Shown: positions 59,001 through 64,000 of the stretch, piece after piece
Layout of the letters: the number at the start of each line of letters is the position of its first letter
How positions within the stretch are numbered: position 1 is the stretch's first letter
From: Phoronis australis
Lineage: Eukaryota; Phoronida; Phoronidae
Assembly (NCBI GenBank): GCA_002633005.1
Contig: NMRA01000215.1
Location: 278,356 to 342,355 of the forward strand
DNA length: 64,000 nucleotides
Direction: 5' to 3'
Translations under genes and position numbers: made by a program
The notes under the pieces: generated by a model
Databases searched by the model: none
What the model was told of the DNA's origin: nothing
The model's input: the letters and a program-made list of their open reading frames with translations, nothing else

Positions 59001-62000
59001 TACAGATGTTTCTCTTTCAGGTATTGTAGCTGGCCTCCTATGTGATATCAGAGATCTCTCAATGACCCATAAGTTGGAAGGGTTATCAAGGCCAACATGT
59101 ACCACAGAAATATGGCTACACTTGAATGACTTCACTGATTCTGTGGGTCAACCAACTAAGACAACTGGCTGGTTGTCGATGACAACTTATGGTTTTTAAA
59201 TCAATCAGATGTCTCAGCCAGTTGACCCGCCAAAGTCAGCAAAGTGCAGCCATTCAGAAATTTTTCTAGTTGCAACATTTCGTTTCATCTACCTAGAATA
59301 ATAGAAAACTTTTGAAACACACGAACGTTAGCATTCAACTAATACACTACATCCCACTGAAATGATGAATTTTGATCGGTTTGTTAAACTTGCACGAGCA
59401 ATTGAAACAGGAATAGTGCAGACATGAGACTAACATGTCACCATGGCCCAAAGCATTGTGGGTAAATGGCAAGGTTCTCCAAGAAGATCATTTTATTTCA
59501 ATCCTCTTTCATACTGACTTAACTCTGGACTGAGTGGAAAGTAAATGTAAACTATTAAGTTAACTAAACCATTCATACCAGTTTCGGTAGTTAACGGACG
59601 TCAAAGTAAATGGTAGGAGACGTTGTTGTCACTGAAGTAATCGCAAGGTAGTGCTGATGCATCGTGTGCACGTTAAGCTTTTCTTAATGTGACTATTTGG
59701 GAACATTGACACATGCTAGTTGACATAAAACTGATTTGGAACTCGATTGGTGGTTATTTGAGCAAAATAAAAGCAATTATTAGCGACGACACTGCCCTTT
59801 AATTGTTGATGATAACAGTGGCCCCTGGCGATATCTTCGCTGGGACCGAAGTTGACCGTTCAAACTGCACTGCACGATCCACTGATAAATCCACCTGTTA
59901 ACTGCGAAGTTAACTGGTGCTGTTAACTTTGATCCTGGACCAAGTTAACAATTCATACTGACCGCAACTCACCAAAACATGGACACACTGACATTAGCAT
60001 GAAAGAGCCCTTAGAATCGAGCTATAAGCATGTCTGACTTCTTTAAATCACCAAATTAAATTTTTTTGTATATTAAAAAGCTCAGCACAGCTTCAAAATA
60101 ATACAACAGGACAATATCAATCCACAACAGCAACATTAATAAAACAGACTGTTCCAATTTGTACCTCTAACACGTGTGTCAACGCCTCACGACATCGGTC
60201 CTCCACATCGGGGGATATACTAGGGAACCTATCATACTCGCTACGGGCAACTTTGGGATCACCGGGAGTCGCCAGGGCGTGGATGTTGACAGTACTGGAA
60301 GTGTTCACCTCAGTCATATCATGACACTGTGATGAGTCATCATAATCATCATCACCTTCACTGCTGATGTCCCACTGACGAGAAAATGGAAAACAATGCT
60401 TTAAACACTTGAATATAAGACAAACTCATCGTAAATAGCTAAGAAGTCGTAAATTTCATAATTCTTGAATTAGCGCCAGACGCTATTTCCCATTTCGAAA
60501 ATTTGCTGTAAGCGCAGACCTTGAATAAAATTTTTCATAGTTCTAAGCTGGAGAATTTTTTCTGTACTACCACTGATTTGAAAAAATGAAAACAAATGTT
60601 TTGTTTCGTTAGGCACACCTATCTTGAACGCCATCCCCTTAAAGTTTATGAGAGTGAATTCGCATGTCATCAGCTGCACTATGACTAGCTGTCGGCACAG
60701 GTATTTCAACTGTCCTGACTAGACGTGCTGGCCGCGTTGCACAGGTATTTCAACTGTCCCGACTAGACGTGCTGGCCGCGTTGCACAGGTATTTCAACTG
60801 TCCTGACTAGACGTGCTGGCCGCGTTGCACAGGTATTTCAACTGTCCCGACTAGACGTGCTGGCCGCGTTGCACAGGACCGTCTGTCATGGCGCAGTTGC
60901 ATTATGTGCTACAACTCCTGCCTATTGGTAAACTAAAACACTACAATTACCTGTGACAAAGTGGGGCACGCACTATCCAGATCGCAGATACCATCAGCAA
61001 TGTACAGATCAGATAGATAATAATGGGCATGGCCTACAGTCTGCAACAGAGTGTTATTTGGAGTGATCTAACGTGTGAAGCAGTATATTCAAAAACTGTT
61101 AACACGATGTAACAGTTCATTGGTCAGCTTTGACGACATTGTAGCAAGTCAGAAATGAATCAGTGCAGGTCAAGTCTATTTAATCTTTGGATGTTTAGTC
61201 TGGCTGCCCGATTCTAAGGTAATATAAACAAATAATTTCAGACGGTCTGATACGTGTTGTACCAGACGTGCACAGGTCGCACATGTGGGCCCATTGCACT
61301 GATCAAATAGAACCATTTTTATGTTTTATTAATATATTGCTAAAATCGAGCTGAGGAGCTAGAAACCTGACTCAAAGGTTTAGCAGTGACCCAGTGAGAC
61401 TCAAACGACCTCGAGTAAAGAAAGCGGACACATACGAAACTAGCCCAAAGTGCCTTCTATGATTCCAAGGTAGGCCACAGGGTGCAAACAACTAAAAAGG
61501 TGCTATTTCAATTAGTACTACGTCGACAGCTTTGAAATTTCCAGAGTAAAATGCGTACACATTGTTTTATGACATCCTAAAATCATGAGACCACATGGTG
61601 GGTAGTTGCCTGGTAGAGCGTTCAGGTGAAAAAACACCATCATCCGTCAATGAAGGGTTTTGGTGGAAATTCATATCTGCTTGGCATGAAATATACCTGG
61701 TCTCACATTTGACATTTCACACTTGGATTCTGAATCACAATTGGAAAAGATGAAAAGCACAGGGTGTCAAATATTTTGCTTCAATCTACTGCCACAGTCT
61801 CATAGCTGAGCGGCCTATTACAAGTTTCACACATAGTAAAACTATCCAGTTGCCTAAGAGATTTCACTAACAAATTTGTTTATCATGAGACCTTAGACTC
61901 AAAAATAAAATAAAATTTATTGTAATCGTTAAGGCTAAAACATTTCACCTTAAAGTGTTGTCTAAAATCCAACAACCCAATGCAGTTCTTTAGCAGAATC

Positions 62001-62805
62001 CTTATCACATTTTCTTTCTTAGGACCTTCCTTAAACTTCATGTTTTGGGCGACGCGAAATAGAAGGAGACCCACATGAATGGCGAACGGGTTTTGATCGC
62101 TGTCGTTCATGGTGTGCGCACAAAGTGAGGTCAGGTCGTACAATTTGACAACGTCGCTGTCGCTGCCTGATATGGGGAAAGACATTTCTTTAAGTACAAT
62201 GCAAGCAAGGAAGTTTTGCCATCAGAATTCCGTTCTCAAACAAATTTGAACCCTGGAAGAGTATACTCGCTTACTAAAAAGGTTTGTAGGACCTGAGTAT
62301 TTACCCAAATATCTGCAAAACTATAAATTTTAACTCGACAGTAAAAGTATATATTTTCTGAACATAGAAAGCCCTCAGAATTTGATTTTAGATATTTTAC
62401 CAATCTGCCATATTAGGGTCACGTGACCAGACCTTTTTTATCAAAGAAGAAATAATGTACACTCATAACAAAACAACGGTATCAGTAACACGATCAAATT
62501 TCAAGATGTAATTGCAAATAAATTTCCAAGTTTTTTAAATGTTTCCAGTTCGTTTTATGCTTATATGTTAATAGCTTTAAAGTCATGTTGCCATAGTTAT
62601 ATTAAAACAGCCAATACCTCCAGGTTAGCAGCTTTAAAGCCATGTTACTATAGTTACCTTTAAACAACCAATATGTGTGCCCTTCTTTGGTGGCATTCGT
62701 TTTGAGGAATGACAAAATGTTCTGAGCCACATCTCTGACAACAAATGGGTTAAACTGTGAGTGAGTCATATTGGGTATGTCCTCTGTTGGCATCACCTCA
62801 TAACT
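46886..62805 (-). CDS. EDRF1: EDRF1 orthologue, C-terminal part (5' end outside the window), 13 exons
   Basis: Spliced order on the minus strand: 62805-62658, 62166-61949, 61040-60951, 60374-60165, 58833-58395, 57518-57297, 56494-56285, 55832-55606, 55271-55113, 53776-53627, 49395-49248, 47696-47480, 47054-46886. Every junction is GT-AG with agreeing phase, giving 868 codons plus stop against about 1,240 aa for the human protein, so roughly 370 N-terminal residues are missing off the right edge. Diagnostic blocks include QNILSFLK with EGHTYWLFK, VVKLYDLTSLC, GDIRLML, LLKRMGNILNELGVF, NRGRLMRIC, SWELSSTYFTMAT, CQYRAATINHRLAS and CELLRVQLERVA. Family knowledge: a TPR-containing, probably nuclear protein linked to globin and GATA1 regulation in vertebrates. 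It is present in animals without erythrocytes, where its role is unclear. Convergent with MMP21. Confidence 0.95.
47480..47696 (-). CDS. EDRF1: EDRF1 exon l
   Basis: Acceptor GCATTTTCTAG and donor CGGAG|GTATTA; phase 1 in, phase 2 out. It encodes TKIKTLHTALELLIDCHPA and GDKLMTILDSRLKVVLHTLV, matching the spacing of human KLKTLSGALDIM and VMKLLSIFESRLSFLL. Confidence 0.92.
49248..49395 (-). CDS. EDRF1: EDRF1 exon k
   Basis: Acceptor CTGTTTGGCAG and donor CTTCAAG|GTGAGT; phase 0 in, phase 1 out. It encodes PAEQKRKHLRSLAEIHYCKA and CCELLRVQLERVAMCEF, matching human LADLHYSKA and CELLRVQLERVAFAEF. Confidence 0.95.
49690..49816. repeat. Long palindrome (hairpin element) in an EDRF1 intron
   Basis: Arms of about 55-60 nt surround a short centre near 49750. 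CGTTATCTAGAGCC pairs with GGCTCTAGATAAGG, GTGGATTTTG with CAAAATCCAC, and GAATTATC with GATAATTC. It is CpG-rich against its surroundings. It is probably a small palindromic MITE. Confidence 0.65.
49860..50515. repeat. Tandem duplication 1, copy A (656 bp)
   Basis: 656 bp nearly identical to 50517-51172; I found two substitutions by eye. The copies are separated by one N at 50516. It lies in the EDRF1 intron between exons j and k. Confidence 0.9.
50381..50462 (+). repeat. tRNA-like sequence, probably a SINE head (copy A)
   Basis: CAGTGGTGTAGTGGTAAAG resembles a pol III A box. GGGTCCGAAACC, inside a CCGG...CCGG stem, resembles a B box and T arm about 50 nt downstream. CAAC...GTTG could form an anticodon-like stem. 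It does not fold into a fully standard tRNA, so I read it as tRNA-derived. Copy B is at 51038-51119, in the other allele. Confidence 0.5.
50516..50516. other. Single N at a duplication junction
   Basis: The only ambiguous base between the two 656-bp copies, consistent with a contig join. Confidence 0.98.
50517..51172. repeat. Tandem duplication 1, copy B (656 bp)
   Basis: Starts at ACATTGCAATGAATCG directly after the N, exactly where copy A starts at 49860, and ends at the same TATAAAA. Confidence 0.9.
51038..51119 (+). repeat. tRNA-like sequence, probably a SINE head (copy B)
   Basis: Identical to 50381-50462 at an offset of 657 bp. The pair arises from the tandem duplication of the locus, not from two insertions. 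Confidence 0.5.
51612..52718. repeat. Tandem duplication 2, copy A (includes the extra EDRF1 exon j)
   Basis: Begins CGAAATTTGGTCAAG and ends TTACTATTTC at the N. It matches 52720-53850 with scattered substitutions and lacks a 25-bp segment present in copy B. Confidence 0.9.
52494..52643 (-). pseudogene. EDRF1: Second copy of EDRF1 exon j, probably an unmerged allele
   Basis: The 150 bp and both splice sites are identical to 53627-53776, while the surrounding intron copies differ by scattered substitutions and a 25-bp indel. The two tandem units meet at a single N (52719). Because the exon is phase 0 on both sides, real inclusion of both copies would add 50 residues in frame. An assembly origin is more likely, so I leave it out of the main model. 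Confidence 0.7.
52719..52719. other. Single N at a duplication junction
   Basis: The only ambiguous base between the two 1.1-kb copies that each carry EDRF1 exon j. Confidence 0.98.
52720..53850. repeat. Tandem duplication 2, copy B (includes EDRF1 exon j)
   Basis: Begins CGAAATTTGGTTAAG right after the N at 52719. It differs from copy A by perhaps 2-3 percent in non-coding DNA plus a 25-bp insertion near 53013-53037, but the 150-bp exon is identical. Confidence 0.9.
53627..53776 (-). CDS. EDRF1: EDRF1 exon j
   Basis: Acceptor TTGCCCCATAG and donor AACCAG|GTGAGG; 50 codons, phase 0 in and out. It encodes VEREVTDLMAKSLKHCDTET and RQPMCQYRAATINHRLASLY, matching human EKEVSEAMMKSLKYCDVDS and LCQYRAATIHHRLASMY. 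An identical copy lies 1,133 bp downstream at 52494-52643. Confidence 0.95.
54084..54318. repeat. Diverged tandem repeat, about 5-6 x 42 bp
   Basis: Units contain GATGCAGGCCTTGTGCTGGG followed by CCGTTTATGAATGTAGAACC-like sequence. They differ by several substitutions each. It lies in the EDRF1 intron between exons i and j. Confidence 0.85.
54506..54567. repeat. Short hairpin repeat, family 3, copy 2
   Basis: CATTTTGAGAACCAGTTTG pairs with AAACTGGTTCTCCAAATG across a loop of about 25 nt. Same family as 57904-57982. Confidence 0.6.
54879..54924. mobile_element. MITE family 1, lone terminal repeat (copy 3 remnant)
   Basis: 46 bp starting CAGTTGCATGAAACTGTCCC and continuing GGGACTCATC match the terminal repeat of the 32057 element. 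No opposite end was found within 500 bp. It sits in an EDRF1 intron just below exon i. Confidence 0.65.
55113..55271 (-). CDS. EDRF1: EDRF1 exon i
   Basis: Acceptor CATCACATAG and donor GAGCAG|GTCAGT; 53 codons in phase 0. It encodes AADNYSQALVVLGQR and WDLVSWELSSTYFTMATMMQ then DYAPLS, matching human SVNWELSTTYFTMATLQ and DYAPLS. Confidence 0.95.
55606..55832 (-). CDS. EDRF1: EDRF1 exon h
   Basis: Acceptor ATTTATTGTAG and donor ACTAAA|GTAAGT; phase 1 in, phase 0 out. It encodes LLWKQSYDCFDQGIKNFE, NEALLYSNRGRLMRIC and EREFTQREKHYLTK, matching human LWKKSFSCFEKGIHNFE and CNTGRLMRIC. Confidence 0.95.
56285..56494 (-). CDS. EDRF1: EDRF1 exon g
   Basis: Acceptor CTTCTCGTTAG and donor TACAAG|GTATTG; phase 1 in and out. 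It encodes ELSWACEYSLDVEQSLRDSL, the following helix, and LLKRMGNILNELGVFLMNRA, which is near-identical in spacing to human VLKRMGNIRNEIGVFYMNQA. Confidence 0.95.
57297..57518 (-). CDS. EDRF1: EDRF1 exon f
   Basis: Acceptor TTTTTGCCATTGCAG and donor TTTG|GTAAAG; phase 1 in and out. It encodes LAGDIRLMLVHNN and HQEEFVSLSEADQKLLLWAKKEVEEF, aligned with human CGDIQLMLAQNANN and HLEEFHYQTKEDQEIL. The reading frame stays open past the donor for about 30 codons, but that extension has no counterpart in the family. Confidence 0.92.
57904..57982. repeat. Short hairpin repeat, family 3, copy 3
   Basis: GGATTTTGAGAACCAG pairs with ATGGTTCTCAAAATGTG, followed by GAGACCCTTGTAAGTGA. It is the clearest member of the three. 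Confidence 0.65.
58395..58833 (-). CDS. EDRF1: EDRF1 exon e, low-complexity linker and TPR-like helix pair
   Basis: Acceptor CACCATTCTAG, phase 0. It begins GLRCVSEGR and runs through a Ser/Asp-rich linker to DLLWKKASLSYYWLAQ and KKYGQALKYAKLAL, a TPR-like repeat. The donor is placed at TTTA|GTACGC because it alone gives the phase 1 needed by the next exon. It is not a strong donor, so a few residues at this junction are uncertain. Confidence 0.88.
59501..60010. mobile_element. MITE, family 2, copy 2
   Basis: Terminal sequences ATCCTCTTTCATACTGA and TTAGCATGAAAGAGCCC, with a GTTAAC-rich interior, are inverted relative to 44374-44798. It is about 510 bp and lies in the EDRF1 intron between exons d and e. 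The exact ends are approximate. Confidence 0.7.
60165..60374 (-). CDS. EDRF1: EDRF1 exon d, acidic segment
   Basis: Acceptor TTTCTCGTCAG and donor TTAGAG|GTACAA; 70 codons in phase 0. It starts WDISSEGDDDYDDSSQ, the acidic stretch also present in vertebrate EDRF1, and ends PDVEDRCREALTHVLE, matching human EERCRLVLSYVLE. Confidence 0.92.
60695..60870. repeat. Tandem repeat, 4 x 44 bp with two alternating variants
   Basis: Units start GCACAGGTATTTCAAC and end GCTGGCCGCGTT. Units 1 and 3 read GTCCTGAC and units 2 and 4 read GTCCCGAC, so the array is two 88-bp higher-order units. It lies in the EDRF1 intron between exons c and d and is CpG-rich. Confidence 0.95.
60951..61040 (-). CDS. EDRF1: EDRF1 exon c
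   Basis: A 90-bp exon, phase 0 in and out, between acceptor CTCTGTTGCAG and donor TCACAG|GTAATT. It encodes TVGHAHYYLSDLYIADGI and the following residues up to LSQ, the counterpart of human ASANYMLSELFQLDE. Confidence 0.9.
61949..62166 (-). CDS. EDRF1: EDRF1 exon b
   Basis: Acceptor CCCCATATCAG and donor TTTAAG|GTGAAA; phase 1 in, phase 0 out. It encodes GSDSDVVKLYDLTSLC, then NPFAIHVGLLLFRVAQNM and IRILLKNCIGLLD, matching the human segment after YWLFK. Confidence 0.94.
62658..62805 (-). CDS. EDRF1: EDRF1 exon a (first in window)
   Basis: Acceptor TTTTTGTTATAG and donor AAAG|GTAACT; phase 0 in, phase 1 out. It encodes SYEVMPTEDIPNMTHSQF and then VRDVAQNILSFLK and EGHTYWLFK, one of the best conserved blocks of the family. 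Confidence 0.94.
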
Positions 62806-64000
62806 CTATAACAAAAATTAGTGTAAAGCCATCAATTGAATTAATTAACAATGATTTGCTGTAAACCATGACATCATTCATTAAATGCCTCCAGCTTCAA
62901 AAAATGAGATCACGGGATGCCTTTACATGTTTCCAGAAAGGTTCAAGGTAGTTTTTACTTTCTGTGCCACAAAATCTACAGGCAGAAATTTCATTTAATG
63001 TCACTTAAACTGTTTTGAACATTGGATAATTCTAATTTTCAGCAGTTCAAACAAATAGCAAGGTGTTCTTTTCCTATTAATACACTATTTTGTTTTCATT
63101 TGAAATTTTTCTTCATGTAACCAACCCAGTAGAAATAAGTACACACAGTAAAATGTCACCAATTTCGGAAAAATAATTGCCAAAATTCGTCTTTTGTCAT
63201 TTTTCAAAAGCTACTAAAATAATATAGTTGTCTTGCATGTCTACAATTTGTCAGATACATTGTTTGAAGTTAGACATCCCATAGGCATTTAAATTGCCTT
63301 TACATTTATTTGGTGCTACTTGTCTTTCACCAAAACAATGAAAACATAAATTTGTCCGCCATAATGTGTACTTTATTACCATATACTTGACCACACACCC
63401 CCTGTAGGACAGAACTGGCACAGCTCACCAAGTTCAGGATTTGTACACCTTTAGACTTTGAAACAAATTCTTTCAATGTCTTATTTCAGTACAACTACAA
63501 GATTTTGCACTATGTACTGGAAACGTATATCTTTTGGTGCCAGATCTTAGTTGATGGTTAGCGATGCCAAAAATACGTCAGTCTTTTTCAAGAAATTTTA
63601 GATAAAGCAAATAAACAATGATTTTCAATGAGTTTTCAAGAAATTTGATACAATTCAAGGACTTTGCATGTCCTTGAAAACTTCAGTGTTAAACAAGAGC
63701 AACGCGGAGCGTTGAAATGCGCCCACAATTGCACCGCATACGGTATCCTTCCAGGGTTGTTTATTGGTACCATAAAGTGGCCAGTAGAGGGCATACTTTG
63801 CAAAATGGAAAGGCATGGTCCTTGTCTCCTCAATAGGCTAGGGGCAAAATGTGAGTAATCTTCATAATACAAGCACATCCTATACACCAGTTGCTTAAAG
63901 CACCACAGAAACATAGAATTAAAAACAAATTTACCAACATACGAGATTAGCACAGCATTAGAATGCCAGAAACAAATTTCTACTTGGAACTTTTCCTTCA
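62806..64000 (-). other. EDRF1 intron running off the window
   Basis: The next upstream EDRF1 exon, expected to encode the block ending in a CFHVNGIVQ-like sequence, is not found here, so it lies beyond 64000. A CpG-bearing patch at 63695-63790 (GAGCAACGCGGAGCGTTG) contrasts with its surroundings and may be an inserted repeat. Confidence 0.55.

Noticed and set aside
63385-63445. Minus-strand phrase with two close cysteines (PELGELCQFCPTGG)
   Set aside because: Looked like a zinc-binding motif, but there is no extended open frame, no EDRF1 similarity, and stops follow quickly.
63636-63953. 105-codon minus-strand frame, tested as the next upstream EDRF1 exon
   Set aside because: It has none of the conserved EDRF1 residues expected upstream of the SYEVMP block, and it spans a probable inserted repeat.

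Overview
This is a piece of a metazoan nuclear genome: two multi-exon genes with GT-AG introns, large introns, foldback and MITE-type transposons, a Ty3/gypsy remnant and SSRs. It is most likely an invertebrate. The proteins align to vertebrate orthologues only in their conserved cores, CpG density is mosaic (high in roughly the first 22.8 kb, depleted afterwards), and unmerged alleles suggest high heterozygosity. I cannot fix the phylum from this sequence.

Layout. 1-21.48 kb: CpG-rich, no supported gene, but a 1.1-kb foldback transposon with minisatellite arms and a 6-bp target duplication, and a MITE. 21.48-27.43 kb, plus strand: a complete seven-exon matrix metalloproteinase-21 gene (MMP21; 664 aa as modelled) with signal peptide, cysteine-switch prodomain, two basic cleavage motifs, HExxHxxGxxH catalytic site and hemopexin domain. 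27.4-46.9 kb: CpG-poor intergenic DNA with several transposon remnants, a sequence gap, and one CpG-rich islet near 41.4-41.8 kb that carries a perfect palindromic T-box (Brachyury-type) site and overlapping CRE half-sites. 46.89-62.81 kb, minus strand: the C-terminal 868 codons of EDRF1 (erythroid differentiation-related factor 1, a TPR protein) in 13 exons. The 5' part of the gene lies beyond the right edge.

The two genes are convergent (tail to tail). The same neighbours in the same orientation are found on human chromosome 10q26, so this appears to be an old conserved gene pair. Two tandem duplications inside EDRF1 introns, one of which includes a whole exon, each have a single N at the copy junction. 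I read them as unmerged haplotypes rather than biology. No RNA gene, CRISPR array, operon or prokaryotic system was seen. The most interesting items are the MMP21-EDRF1 synteny, the T-box islet between them, the sharp CpG-density boundary, and the transposon families whose copies can be paired within the window.
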